This document shows positions 33,952-45,755 of a DNA stretch of 64,000 bases, piece by piece (the first letter of the stretch is position 1; every line of letters begins with the position of its first letter). The position numbers were made by a program, and so were the translations under genes. The notes beneath the pieces are model-generated. The model saw nothing but the letters and a program-made list of their open reading frames with translations. It was not told where the DNA came from and searched no databases. This DNA comes from Strongylocentrotus droebachiensis (lineage: Eukaryota > Echinodermata > Echinoidea > Camarodonta > Strongylocentrotidae): NCBI GenBank assembly GCA_035222895.1, contig JAVYIG010006801.1:7501-71500 (forward strand). Direction: 5' to 3'.

Positions 33952-34732
33952 ATGCTACGTTTACACTATGTTCCCGGCGGCCACGGCGACCACGTTTCAG
34001 GCCACCGTGGACGAAACGGGATTGACGTGACACAACGCGGGGGACCGTATGGGCAAACGTGACAGGCCGTGATTGCCGTGGATACCGTGTCAGATTTTTA
34101 AACTGTCAAAAAATTTGCCACGGCAGTCACGGTGCGGATGAGAAACCTAGTAGGCCGTAATAAACCGGGGTGAACGTAACAAAACGTGACAGTCCGTAAT
34201 AGGCCGTAACAAAACTTGGGGGTGGTCCGTAGTGGGACGGTTTAAGCGCCCGCCACGCTACGGCGCGTTGCGTTCTACTACGGTCTGACACAACGCTAGG
34301 TCTCAGAATACCATGATTGCTATTGCTTGGGAGACCTTCTTTTTATACCGCCGGCACAAACGTGCTCCAAAGCTGCCCTGCGTCCACGTTTTATCCGTAC
34401 AAAGCCTTGACGGAACGTGAAAAACGTGTCAGACCTTGATCAGAACGTGGGAAACGTGAGGGAACCCATCAGAACGTGACGGGCCGGGAGGGAACGTTCT
34501 GGCATCCGTGGTAGAACGCGGGCTGAACCGTAGTGCGCCTTGGAGCCTCCGGGACTCAGCATCCCCTTCCCCCCACGGGCCGTCACGGATACCGTGGTAG
34601 ACCGTGAGAAAACTTGGCAAGACGTAACAAAACTTGAATCCAGAGATAAAATTGGTCTAAATCCCACGGCGCACTACGTTTCGGGCAAACGGGGCTGCCG
34701 TGGCCGCCGGGAACATAGTGTAAACGTAGCAT
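33952..34732. mobile_element. Inverted-repeat MITE with 36-bp perfect ends
   Basis: Ends start ATGCTACGTTTACACTATG and continue TTCCCGGCGGCCACGGC, identical on both sides, flanked by TA (33950-33951 and 34733-34734). The interior is made of variants of AACGTGACAGGCCGTAA in both orientations, as if assembled from copies of a few short words. No protein. Confidence 0.85.
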
Positions 34733-35015
34733 TATAATGTTGGTATCATTGTAAAATTAATGTTACAATCTTTCTAATGGTTCATATTTAGTTTTCAAAA
34801 ATTGTTACAAAATTGACTTGTTTGCTATTAAAAGTGGTGAAATTACTACCCGATTATTTCGCCCTTGATCGGCCCGCTATTGTGACGTACGATTTGTGAC
34901 GTATGATGTTGGGCACATGAGCGCGAGAGTGCTCCCAAGCTCTCACACAACTCTCGATCGCCTGCATGCATTATACGTATACTAACGCCACTCGAACGCT
35001 AAATATCTGATCAAA

Positions 35016-35219
35016 ATGTCCGAGCTCAAAGAAGAGGTTTTACTCGATTTAGAATTCGAAGTTGATGAGTACAGCTCCACAACTAGTGACAGTGATACTG
35101 GTAGTGATAGTGACGGTGGTGATGATGGGGATGTAGGAGAGATGGAAGAAAGAGAACAATTCGGAGAAGACGGCGTCAATGCTGGTGATAGTGATAGCAT
35201 ATCAGCGCGAGCTGGCTGA
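35016..35219 (+). CDS. Short acidic protein or transposase N-terminal remnant
   Basis: 67 codons after a favourable AAAATGT start. Beginning MSELKEEVLLDLEFEVDEY, it then has a run of Ser, Asp, Gly and Glu. PiggyBac-type transposases often start with such an acidic low-complexity region, and the frame lies inside a TTAA element, so it may be the first part of a lost transposase. There is no catalytic domain after it. It may also be chance. Confidence 0.35.
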   Translation: MSELKEEVLLDLEFEVDEYSSTTSDSDTGSDSDGGDDGDVGEMEEREQFGEDGVNAGDSDSISARAG

Positions 35220-35269
35220 GCTGCCAGCTGCCGCTCAGCTCCCCCGGCCCCGCTCAACTGGCGATCGAT

Positions 35270-35310
35270 CTGTCATGCACCCTGTCACTGGGGTGACAGG
35301 GCGAGACATT
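35270..35310. other. Perfect 9-bp stem hairpin
   Basis: CCCTGTCAC faces GTGACAGGG across a TGGG loop at about 35280-35301, inside the 2.1-kb TTAA element. No run of T follows, so it is not an obvious terminator. Confidence 0.5.
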
Positions 35311-36029
35311 TTCTAATTTTTCGGGATGTGTAGGGCTTTTTGGGCAAATTTCACGGAAAACAAAACGCAGACGATTAGATGTGAGATTATATTTGGCCAA
35401 AATCAATTACAAAAACGCACCATCCATAAATATAACTGCAGCTGCATGACATCATAAAAGTGCAAAGGGACGCTCGCGATACACTGAACATGGTCTCCCT
35501 ATATAATCAACAGCAATCACTATCACGCCAAGGCATGATGACCGAACAAATACAAAACATCTCAGCAAATTACACAGAACGGAAGGGTATTTGGACAAAT
35601 CGAATTGCACGATTCACCCATCGTATTATATTACATAAATTTGCTTAATATTATAATTACATTATTTCTAGAGATTGGTATTCCACTTTCTGTTCAGGAT
35701 ATGAAGCATGCAAAGTTTGGATAATGTATACGTATAGGCCTATATGCAAAATACCGCACGCGAGCTGTGCGAGAGGCGAGCTTGAGGCCTAGAATTGCGA
35801 TCGTGCCCAACCAGTGACGTCATAATCGGCCTACTGCGCGAACAAAATGTTCAAGCCAGGAATAGAAGTTCTGAGAAGGTTCTTGGAAAAAGCTTCTTAC
35901 CGCGTTTCGTTTATATTTACAAGACTTTAGAGCAGAATGTGTGTGTTCAAATTGGTCTACGCTATCCGGACATGTATAATTTCCCCATTTTTAGTGATTA
36001 TGTGAAATATCTTCGCCAAGCTACTTTAA

Positions 36030-36523
36030 AGAGAGATCGTTCCGAATAGAAAAAGAGAGCGTTTCAGGAAGATACAGTCCAACACCACCGCCCTTGGCAT
36101 ATTGTCTATTGTTTTGCAAGAATGAATAATCAGGAATATTTACAAGGGAATTACTATGTTTAAGCCATGTTTCAGAAATTGCAATTATATCAAATTTAAG
36201 ATTAATTGAGTTAAGACAGTTTGTAATAGAATCAATTGAACTTAAAAGACTTGTTGCATTATAATGTATGCTTGAAAAAGTATCACTGCTTGGAACACCC
36301 AACACTTCGTTGAAACTCTCTGGTAATATTGGGAGTCACCTAGGCTTTCCGAATAAAATTGAAAGTTCAGGTCTACATCATCATTTCTGACAAGATGTTC
36401 ATGCGCTACAAACGGGTCAAAGTGTAGGGTTAGGCGATCAAAGATGTTATCAGAAGCAGAAAAGTTTGAGGTGACTGCATCACAAAAGGCTGTGCTGTTT
36501 AATTGATTAAAAGGGAAAAGCAA
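36030..36523 (-). pseudogene. Old LINE: N-terminal endonuclease
   Basis: Minus-strand frames carry HYNATSLLSSIDS, IIAISETWLKHSNS and AKGGGVGLYL, the start of an APE-type endonuclease, in frames broken near 36290. It is cut at the TTAA site of the 2.1-kb element; the downstream coding continues at 33909. Confidence 0.78.
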
Positions 36524-36885
36524 GATTTACAAAAGCAAAAATAGTGGTTCCATTTATGACAGGGATACGATTGTGTACACATGTGACAATAACAAAAATC
36601 GTTACGTAATACGGTACGATATACATCTAATTGCTAATTTGTACACGAAAATAGCGATTGCAAATTTCACTCTCCATTGCTAATCTAGACAATTAAATGT
36701 CTATTTCAGATTAAATTGTTATTATTAATGGCACAGTGTACTGTACTGTAACAGGAGTGGATTTTATTTTTCTAGAGTCTTTTGGAATTGATGATCATGT
36801 ACAACTTGTAATTCAGAGCATTCTGAATCAATTTTTTTTTTAAATGTCACTTCAAGGTGACACTAATTTGACATTATATCCTTAC

Positions 36886-37017
36886 CGTTGCAAGTAAACC
36901 CATCATCGCTCAATTCATATCCAGAGTTACATGAACAGATGAAATAGCCGTCTGAGTTCATACACATTCCATTGACATAATCACAGACCGATGGATCCTC
37001 AATGCATTCGTCAATAT
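36886..37017 (-). CDS. Calcium-binding EGF exon, long type
   Basis: A 132-bp phase 1-1 exon with a TTTTCCTAG acceptor and an AACG/GTAAGG donor. It encodes 44 residues from DIDECIEDPSVC to DDGFTCNG with six cysteines; DIDE and CxNxxxxFxC give the calcium-binding pattern. The longer spacing between the first two cysteines and the [11 protein letters not shown] ending are fibrillin-like and differ from the 12.9-14.7-kb exons. Intron flanks are shared with the next exon, so the pair arose by tandem duplication. Assignment to the same receptor gene is inferred from strand and phase. Confidence 0.8.
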
Positions 37018-37456
37018 CTAGGAAAAGTAGACATGTTTTCACCAATAGGAGTCAAGAGTTTTCTAAATGTCTAGATGAATCAGCTTTCCTCTTAAATTTT
37101 CATAAATTATTTGTATCTCGACACTTTCATGGAGTAAAAAACTAATAAATGAATGATAAATGAAAGTGTGTGAATGAAAACAACGAAAAATCAACGAGAA
37201 ATGGCTAATTTGTACACGAAAAAACGATTACAAATTTCACTCTCCATTGCAAATTTAGAAAGCTAAATGACGAATTAAGATTAAATCGTTATTATTAATG
37301 GCACAGTGTTACGTATTGTTCAAGAAGTGGCTTCAAAATTTCTAGTGATTTCTGGACTTAATGATCATTAAAAACTTGTTATTCAGAGCATTCTGAATCA
37401 ATTTTTTTTTTTTAATGTCACTTCAAGGTGACACTAATTTGACATTATATCCTTAC

Positions 37457-37588
37457 CGTTGCAAGTAAACCCATCATCGCTCAATTCATATCCAGAGTTA
37501 CATACACAGACGTAAGAGCCGTCTGAGTTCACACACGCTCCATTTACAGAATCACAGGACGACGGATTCACAGTGCATTCGTCAATAT
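37457..37588 (-). CDS. Calcium-binding EGF exon, long type
   Basis: A tandem duplicate of the exon at 36886 with identical splice sites and the same [13 protein letters not shown] ending. The first half differs ([24 protein letters not shown]). Both keep six cysteines, so both halves look functional. Confidence 0.8.
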
Positions 37589-38380
37589 CTAGGAAAAGTA
37601 AACAGTTTTGTACCCATAGCATTCAAGATTTTGTTTTAAAGTCTGGATGAATCAGCTTCCCTCTGTATTTGTCATACATTATTTGTATCTCGACTCTTTT
37701 ATGGAGTAAAAATCTAAAAATGGATGTTAAATGAAAGTATGTGAATGAAAACAATGAAAAATCAATGATATATTGCTAATTTGTACATGAAAATAGCGAT
37801 TGCAAATTTCATTCTCCATTGCAAATTTAGAAAGCTAAATTTTCGTCACTGTAGCTTGATTCACACTTTTGTAATATGGGAGGATAGAATGATTCAAAAA
37901 GCTTGTACATCAGTTAGTGGATGAGAATCAACTAACAAAGGCCATTGGGTTAGGGTTAAATTAACATCATGACTTTTTACTGGGGATCGAATGGAGATTC
38001 GAAGTGTGAGTTGAATCTGACCTGGTATAAAGCATGAAAGCCTGGGACAGTTTCCATCTAGATAAGCACCTACAAACCATTTTGATTTTTTTTTTAAATT
38101 CAGATCTTCTAGCTACAAAGATGAAATGACACTGCGCAGTGCGAGACACAATCCGGATATTGACTTGTATTAGAACAATATGTTATTCAAGAATTATTAT
38201 TAAAGAAAAATATTATCGTTGCTAAATTGAATATCAACAACATGTGATATTTTTTCTCCTTCAAATGCTATTCTGATACGCACACCGATAATATTATGTA
38301 CCTGTATGATAGTGATACATGATATCTCACTGACCTCAAATTCATACCCCTCATCCTCCTTGTTACATTGTATTGTTTTA

Positions 38381-38755
38381 GTAGCGGATTCGTGGTCGAA
38401 TGGTTTAAGCGCGCGACTTGAAATGGAAAGATCGTGGGTTAGATCCCTGACACGGAACTGTCTTTTGGCATGGCATTAATCTACGTTTGCCACTCCTTAA
38501 CCAAGCGGAGACACTGGGACCGGGTAGGATGATGAAAACCTTTGTCTTAGTAATTGCCACATGCCGTCACGGTGACTATATTCCAGCAATATTCCCCAGG
38601 GAGTGGAGATGGTGCTCCTTGTGCGTGATTGAATCCGATGACCAGGTAATAATATCTGTAAAGCGCGTGGAAACGGTATCTCGTATGAAGCGCTATATAA
38701 ATACAGAATATTACCATGATATTATTATTATCATTATTATCAGCATTACTATTGT
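38381..38755 (+). mobile_element. tRNA-derived SINE
   Basis: A tRNA-like head has a box A-like TGGTCGAATGG (38393-38403) and a box B-like GGTTAGATCCC (38437-38447), the internal RNA polymerase III promoter. A 3' part includes AAGCGCTATATAAATAC followed by ATT repeats, the kind of LINE-derived tail many SINEs carry. No tRNA acceptor closure is visible, so it is not a tRNA gene. Confidence 0.7.
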
Positions 38756-38799
38756 AGGAAAATGTGCAAAAATCTATGTTTGGTAACGATTTGCATGAT

Positions 38800-39831
38800 T
38801 AAAGATAACGTTTGGAAGAATGTGTGGTTGATATCAATGGGTGGATGACACAAAATAATCTAAAGCTCAATGGAGGGAAAACTGAGTTTATGATTTTAGG
38901 CTCAAAGGTCATGCTGAACAAGATCCCGGAAAGCTTCATTACAGTTTGTGATGATCAAATCAGCCCTTCAATTAAATGCTGGAACCTTGGTGTTGTCATC
39001 GACTCGAACTTGACTCTAAATCATCATGTATCGCACATATGTAAAGCCATCAGATTACAACTCCGCAACCTTTCGCACATCCGAAGATTCCTGACACGTA
39101 AGGCTACTGAAACGATGGTTCATTCCCTCATCTCTTCTCGCTTAGACTTTTGCAATTCTCTTTTGATACGTCTTCCTGACTACCAGCTGCAACGCCTCCA
39201 ACAACTCCAGAACTCAGCGGCCAGACTTGTAACGCTCACTAAAGGCACCACTCACATCTCACCCATCATCCAGGCACTGCACTGGCTTCCTGTCCGCCAA
39301 CGCATCATCTTCAAAGTCATTCTTCTCGTCTATCAAGCTCTTCACTGCACTGCACCCTCATACATACAAGACCTAGTACACATCTACGAACCACCACGAC
39401 GACTCCGCTCTGCTCACACCCAACTTCTTTGCATCCCACGTTCACGGCACTCCTGGGTAAGGCGATCATTTTCAAGTTCTGGCCCTGAACTGTGGAACTC
39501 ACTCCCTCCTCACCTCCGAAATGAGAACCCCTACTCACAGTTCAAGTCTTTGTTAAAAACGTTTCTTTTCTCAACATAATTAGTTTGTTTAATTATGTCT
39601 TACATTGTACTACCCTTATATAACTGTTATTATTGTAATATGCTAATATTCTATTATTGCAAATTATGTCCTGAATTATGTTAAACTTTAACTTATGTGT
39701 ATTTTACTTTCTTTCTTAAATTACTTTCTGGTCGTATGCCCACAATTATACAATTTCCACACAACTGCGCCAGGAGTGTCATTTTTGACAGACATGGCAC
39801 ATTATAAATGTTCACTATTATTATTATTATT
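38800..39831 (+). pseudogene. 5'-truncated CR1/Rex1-type LINE with intact C-terminus
   Basis: The open frame 38812-39579 (255 codons) covers the end of the reverse transcriptase palm, thumb and C-terminal domain. It has NLKLNGGKTEFMILG, LQNSAARLVT, SPIIQALHWLPVRQRIIFK, YEPPRRLRSA and GPELWNSLPPHLR. The catalytic FADD box is missing because of 5' truncation, which is usual for LINE copies. The element ends in ATT repeats (39816-39831). An unbroken frame in a truncated copy suggests fairly recent insertion. Confidence 0.82.
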
Positions 39832-41787
39832 GGTGTATGGTTGTGAGTTTTTGAAATCATCAAAATGATAAGAAATGGGCTCAGTCTTGCTAAGAGCCGT
39901 ATGCACTATACACAGAAATGTGTATATGAAAACAATGGGAATACACAAGCTTGTTGAATGGAAATGGGTTCAACAACCTCAATTTACCCATTACTTGTCG
40001 AATATGAGGCATTTGAAGGGCAATTCTTTTCAGGGGACATTTTTCGATGATACTCTTCCACACTAACATGAAGATAATGAAAAAAACCTCACAAATTGTT
40101 TTACACCTTTCCCAGAACATCACAGTTTGTACTAGTGTACCCAGATAAAGCCGGACGAATATGTTCCTGGTTTACGGATGAGTACAACATTGGAATGGTA
40201 AGGTGAACGTTCGACAACAGAGGGGCAACATCGCCTTCAAACCTCCCACCAACGGCTGGTATAGCTATCAGGCCAGGGTGCTGACTGCCATGGAGTTGTG
40301 AGTCCATCATCTGTGTTATCACTTAGCTCAAGAGAACGCTAGGGAGACACATCTTCATTCATTTGTGGACATTATCATTGAACATGTTGAACACTCGCAC
40401 TTGCAATGATATTGTTAAGTATAAACATCGTATATCGGCCATTTTAGGCTCCGGATTATCACACAGCTTTGCTGAAAAATGTGCAGATATTTCCGTATGT
40501 TTTGCTCATCCGAACTAAATCGACCCTGGATTTTAAATATAATGATCCCAAAGTCCAAGGTAATTCATGTAAGAAATACATTCTGGTACGATTTATTTCT
40601 TGTTTTCTGTCGGCAAACAACAGTCGGACAAAATGTATAGCTTTGCACTATAGCGCTAGGAATGACATGTTCACTGATAATGTCCGAAAATGTATGAAAA
40701 TAATGTCTGGTCGTGCTTTGTGTCGTAGTTCAACTTACAACTTTACAAATACAAGTTAGACCCAAATGATTAACTTTATTTACGATTCAAATCAAAAGAT
40801 TTATTAAAACGATATTTTAATCACTGTTATGCAAATTGCCTCTCCCTCCTCATCCAGGAACTCCACGTCCTCGACTCCTCCCCACCTTGGACTGCCACGC
40901 CCGACACCTACAGTACTGCCACACCCTCCCCCTCACCTACGTCCCACAGTGACGAATAGATCCCCTCTTCTGACGCATGTGGTGATGCGGTTAATAAGAT
41001 TAATTGTAATTCAGATCAAATAATGTTCTGGCCGAGAGCCATTTTCCAAAATTATAACAATAGCAGTTTGTACGTCAGAAATGTACAACCATCATTGGGA
41101 CAAGAAGGGCACTGAAAAGCTATACGATGTTCCAAAGCTGTGACATTATAAACATCAATTTTTTTTTGAATTTCTCAAACTGAATTTCTTGTCACGAAAG
41201 AGCATCACAAATAATGCCAAACCGAATATGTGACGGATTTGCTGAAATATGATCATGCGAATGAATAGATTTTGATAGGAAACCACTGTTTTTTGTTCTG
41301 ATTCGTAATGTTATGAACCAGAGCAAAATAACAGTGATTTCCTATCAAAATAAATGTGCATATCTCAGCCAATACTTCACAATATTTAATGCTCTTTTAG
41401 AAGATGAAGTTCCAATTTGAAAACTCTGAAAATAGTTTTTTGTTGACGTCACACTCGACCACTCTAGTGTATGGACACTTGCATAGCATGCTATTATGAG
41501 CATGTTCTTTTTGTCCTTTTGTATTTTGTCATTTAATGTTAGCTGACCAGTGATTGAAAAAAATGTCAATAGTTATCAGTTTGTTTTCTTCTAATGATGG
41601 TAAAGTTTTTCTTACATACCAACTGCGTAGGAATTGAAAGTGTGTGAAATTAATTAAAACATGTGATGTTATTGCTATTTTATTCAACAACAATTTTTGA
41701 AAATTTGATCTTTTTTTTAAAAATCTGTGAACGTTGTGCTTTTCTTTTCAGTAATACTTGACATTTATTTTCTATTCCATACATGAG
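39832..41787. other. Non-coding, mostly unique sequence
   Basis: No coding, RNA or repeat pattern I can name, apart from an 83-bp palindrome at 41269-41351. A stretch near 40150-40310 reads as a broken peptide with no family I recognise. Confidence 0.5.
41269..41351. repeat. 83-bp palindrome
   Basis: ATTTTGATAGGAAACCACTG faces CAGTGATTTCCTATCAAAAT, and the inner arms (TTTTGTTCTG against CAGAGCAAAA) also pair, leaving a loop of about 10 bases. No clear target duplication. Confidence 0.75.
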
Positions 41788-41988
41788 GTTCGGACATACT
41801 TGACCCAAGTGCAGCTGGGTATGCTGGAGCTATACACCAGCAATCATTGTCACATGATGTTCTTGCACTCATGGGTATGCTCTTTACCTATGAGGAGATG
41901 GCAGACAGCATAGTTTCAGCATTTAGATTAAAGGAGGAGAATAAGGAGAAGCCGTTGCTTGACCAGGACAAGGGGGATGCCATCACTG
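41788..41988 (+). CDS. Possible BEN-domain exon
   Basis: A 201-bp phase-consistent segment lies between a possible acceptor (pyrimidine-rich stretch then ATGAG) and a strong donor (ACTG/GTGAGG). It reads SDILDPSAAGYAGAIHQQ, then LALMGMLFTYEEMADSIV and KPLLDQDKGDAI. Lx2xLFTxEEMA followed by LLDxxK resembles the start of BEN domains, which bind DNA in transcriptional regulators and are also carried by some mobile elements. No neighbouring exon was found, so it may be a lone exon of a gene beyond the visible sequence or a captured fragment. Confidence 0.4.
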
Positions 41989-43580
41989 GTGAGGCATTTT
42001 ACTTTAAAATACTATTAGGGTCCATTGGTTCATAGTACTAACCTGATAATGGGAATGGGCTTTTAATTATAAATAGCATAATAAATTGCTGAATGTATGT
42101 AGTTTTGAAAGTTTCATTTGGACTTTGACTAATATGTATACCAAAATATCTTTATCTTTAACAACTCTTTACAATGAACGTTAGATTATGTGGCGTCTTG
42201 TTTAGAAAAACACCAAAAAAAAACGTAATAATGTTTTAATGTCTGGGAGGGTAAAATTACGTTTGGGGGAAATTGCTAGGATTTGATGCTAAAACATGAA
42301 TACTATGCAGATAGGCCTTCCCACCCAGAACCCACATGTATACCAACACATGTGGGCCCCATGTGGGTTTTTGTGGTGAAAATTGCACATCGAGAATCGG
42401 CCGGGCCCAGCTAATAACCAGATGTATACCAGATGGGCCTTTTCCACCCGAAACCCACAAATATACCCAGAACTTGCATAATGAATATGGGGTGCGTGCA
42501 CAATTATGTTTTTATACAATTTATCTAAATTTACAGGATATTTCTTAATTACTGATGATTTAGTTATATGCAATTCATTTCGAAAATACTACAAAATGTA
42601 AATTGCTCATTTTTAGGACCTTTCACTACTTTGTATAAATTACATTCAATTAAACATGAAAGGAAAAACACAAACTATGAACTAAAATAACTTCAACTAG
42701 ACTTTAATTCGTCACTTTGACGAATTAGGTGATACATACACTGTAAAAAATAATTTGTTCATTGGTAATTTTTACGTATTTTTTCCATGTAGAATTTACT
42801 TGTTAACATTAGTTTTGCCACTTACGCACTAAATTTAAGTCTTGCTAACTCAAACTTTCAATTTAGTAGAACATACGTGGAATATTTAAGTAAAATCAAA
42901 TACATAAGAACTTTAAGTAATTTCAGCTTGTATTAATTTAGTAATTTTAACTCAAAATCAGAAATTATACGTATTACTCAAACAATTTATGTTGATTATT
43001 CTTATCTTTTTAAAGTAAGGACCGATGCAGTGCGTAATAGAAATATTTACATAATTTATGAATATTCATTAAGACCAAATTAAACTCTTTTTTAAATAAA
43101 ACAATTCTTTTTTGTGGTTGAATGAAAATTTAAGGACTTTAAAACATTTACTAATTCATTTAACATGGCTAAGCAAAGACAAGACAATTTTTAATTGTTA
43201 CCCAGTTCAAAACAAATCAAAAGTTGATATTTAAGGAAATTGTCAACCAATTTTCCTTTTAAGATGCTACGATCAAGTATATATAAAATTTGGAGCCTTT
43301 CAATATGTGTCGAATTGAAGCGTTTGTAATAGTTTGTGATGGTGGTAGATATATATATACGGTTAAATCTTAAGTAGAAGTAGTGAATGATTAGTGGATG
43401 TTACTTGTTAGATTAGATTAGATGGGTACCAAATCATGCAATATGTAATCCTATCATAGCTTTTTTTTTATTATCTAACATGATTACAATACTTAAATTA
43501 TTTACGTTAATGTAACTCGATTTAACTGAGTAAAAATTTATTCAGCAAAATAAGTAAATTCTACTTAAGATGGAGATAGA
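41989..43580. other. AT-rich non-coding region
   Basis: Holds words repeated in both orientations at 42300-42460 (TGGGCC, CCCACATGTG, AACCCACA) and an ACTGTAAAAAATAA end-like sequence at about 42740 of the sort that starts some MITEs, but I cannot find its partner. No gene seen. Confidence 0.5.
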
Positions 43581-44483
43581 TGCAGAGACAGACCAAAAAA
43601 AAAAGGGGGGGAACTTGAGAGGATAAGGGAAATAGAGCAATAGAGAGGAGAGAGCGAGAGAGATGCAATTGAGAACAATGCCTTCCATATTTCTAGCATA
43701 AATAAGATATTGTGAATACTGATCATGAAAGTGTTGCCGATAATAAAAAAATAAAAAAAACTATGTTCATGAATACGATGATGACGATATTAGAATGATG
43801 ACCGTGATTAAAAGTGACACAGCGCCCCCTTCAGGTTTTCGATAGAGGATTAAACTGTTTACTTATACTAAACAAGCTCAAAACACTTTTTTTAATAAAT
43901 ATCACAAAATGTACAAAGTGATTTATTTAGTCATGATTTAATATAAAATATGAGTAAGATATTAATATTGTACCCATTCATAACCCAACATCTATGATGT
44001 TAAATCTAGAAACGATTGTTAGTATGCATGGCAGTGAATAGCTAAACGATAGAAATTGCCTCGAATTTCCTTGGATTAAATTATCATACATATAAATGAG
44101 ACAAGCTGAGATGATGCAGAGAGGAAGGGGAGAGAGTAGAGAAAGTGAGAGATGCAGAGACAGAAGGAGACAGATCAAGAGAGGAAGAGGGAAAGAGAAA
44201 CAGTTGGAGGGAGAGGTCGCACGTGTAAGAGATAGGGAGAGAACAAGAGAGATGCAGATGAGAGAGACCAAGAGAAGGAGAGGGCAGATCAAGACTGGGT
44301 AGAGGGAGACAGAGCAATAGAGAAAAGAGAGAGAGGGGAGAGATGCAATTGAGAAAAATGCCTTCAATATTTCTAGCATAAATAGCTAGGCTCTTGAATT
44401 ACGTTCATGACAGTGTGCCGAAACTGCCGATGATGATATAATGATAATGTTCATGAATACGATATTTTTTTATTTTTTGTTGT

Positions 44484-44499
44484 GGCTCTGAAAAGAGCC
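44484..44499 (-). terminator. Histone mRNA 3' stem-loop
   Basis: On the minus strand GGCTCTTTTCAGAGCC forms the canonical 6-bp stem with a 4-base loop, 43 bp after the H3 stop codon, followed by ACAAC and A-rich sequence. This is the processing signal of replication-dependent histone mRNAs (bound by SLBP). Confidence 0.9.
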
Positions 44500-44542
44500 G
44501 TTTGTGTATGCGGTGCATGGGCTACATGCTGTACCGATGGTT

Positions 44543-44869
<327 letters not shown>

Positions 44870-44922
44870 TCAGGTATTCGATAGAGATTTGTAGAATCAG
44901 GATTACAGAAAAACTCGCCTTC

Positions 44923-45608
44923 AGGCCCGGTCACACAGAGGGGACGCATGCGGGACGCACGGCCGGCGCATGGAAAATTTCCAATTTTGGCCAGTGCGTT
45001 GTCGTTCGCTAGGCGTGCGTCATCACTCGTTACTCGTTCGTCGAGCGCGCTGGACCAGCGCTGGACCAGCGCTATGCATTCGTCGTCATTCGCTGTGTGC
45101 GTCGGGATTTTTTGAGCATGCTCAAAAGTGTGCGCGGAGCTCGACGCATGAATGTACACGCCAAAGGCACGCCAGACGTGCGTTGAGCGCGCTAGACCAG
45201 CGCCAGACATACGCGGGGCACACGCCATGTATACGCACAGCGCGCTAGCTACACGCTGTGCATTTTGTGTCAGCTCGCTAGCTTTTCCAAAATCATGACA
45301 AAAGTTAGGCACACGGCCTTTTCCGATTTCCAATGCGCTGGCCGTGCGTCGTAGAACGCGGTGCATGCGTGGACCATTCGTCCAGCGCGCTAGCAACACG
45401 CTGTGCATTCGTGGAAGTTGTTATCATGTGCGCTCTGGGTACGGTCTGTATGCGTACTGTATGCGCCCTGTATGCGCTCAGCGCGCTAGCAACACGCTAT
45501 GCATTTGGTGTCAAAAGTTGGGCGCACGACAACGCACTGGCCAAAATTGCAAATTTCCCATGCGCTGACCGTGCGTTCCCCATGCGTCCTCCCTGTGTGA
45601 CCGGGCCT
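44923..45608. mobile_element. Long-inverted-repeat MITE (AGGCCCGGTCACAC), copy B
   Basis: The same family as 11050-11745, with matching ends and interior words (GTGCGTTGTCGTTCGCTAGG, GAGCATGCTCAAAA). Its left flanking TA is mutated. Open frames inside are by-products. Confidence 0.78.
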
Positions 45609-45644
45609 TAACACGCAAAGTAAGAACATTCTGACATGTCGCCT

Positions 45645-45755
45645 TTAATTGAAATTTTCACTATGATGATGTCATCAAAATGATAAATGATGCACGTTGA
45701 TCTTGTAGATAATTGTCTTAGCTACAACGTATCAAAATTTGGGAGTACAAATAAG
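45645..45755 (-). mobile_element. Fragment of the GGTGGGCTG inverted-repeat family
   Basis: GATGATGTCATCAAAATGA and AATTGTCTTAGCTACAACGT match the reverse complement of about 4960-5040. Both ends missing. Confidence 0.6.

Larger units (their letters stand above)
33914..36025. mobile_element. 2.1-kb TTAA-flanked DNA transposon
   Basis: TTAA at 33910-33913 and 36026-36029 flanks inverted ends AGTAGCTGAGCGAAGG and AGTAGCTTGGCGAAGA. Removing it and one TTAA restores a continuous LINE endonuclease reading (NDLSL to NEHL). The interior contains a nested inverted-repeat element (33952-34732) and a short acidic reading frame (35016-35219). TTAA targets suit piggyBac or Kolobok; the ends do not begin CCC, so the superfamily is left open. 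Confidence 0.78.
16150..36523 (-). mobile_element. Old CR1/Jockey-group LINE, about 2.8 kb, dispersed over 20 kb by nested insertions
   Basis: Pieces in coding order on the minus strand are 36523-36030 (N-terminal endonuclease), 33909-33601 (endonuclease middle, GDFNID), 24176-23326 (endonuclease end SDHLPIF and early reverse transcriptase), 22761-22621 (VRPIFKSG region) and 17152-16150 (FDTIDH, YADD, C-terminal GPKLWNDLP). The reading sense continues across each gap: DLSL joins NEHL at the TTAA site, and DNI joins ITNK at the GTAAT site. The interrupting elements are annotated separately. Confidence 0.8.
36640..37850 (-). repeat. Tandem intron units around the two long EGF exons
   Basis: AATTTGTACACGAAAATAG and CAAATTTCACTCTCCATTGC recur near 36640, 37207 and 37776, about 570 bp apart. 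The third copy stops near 37845 without an exon, so a third exon was probably lost or never included. Confidence 0.7.

Noticed and set aside
38381-38460. tRNA gene with boxes A and B
   Set aside because: No acceptor stem pairing, and it is followed by a SINE body with an ATT tail.
40101-40322. Minus-strand 73-codon frame
   Set aside because: No motif, partner exon or repeat support; could be chance.
42740-43600. MITE beginning ACTGTAAAAAAT
   Set aside because: No matching inverted end or target duplication could be found.
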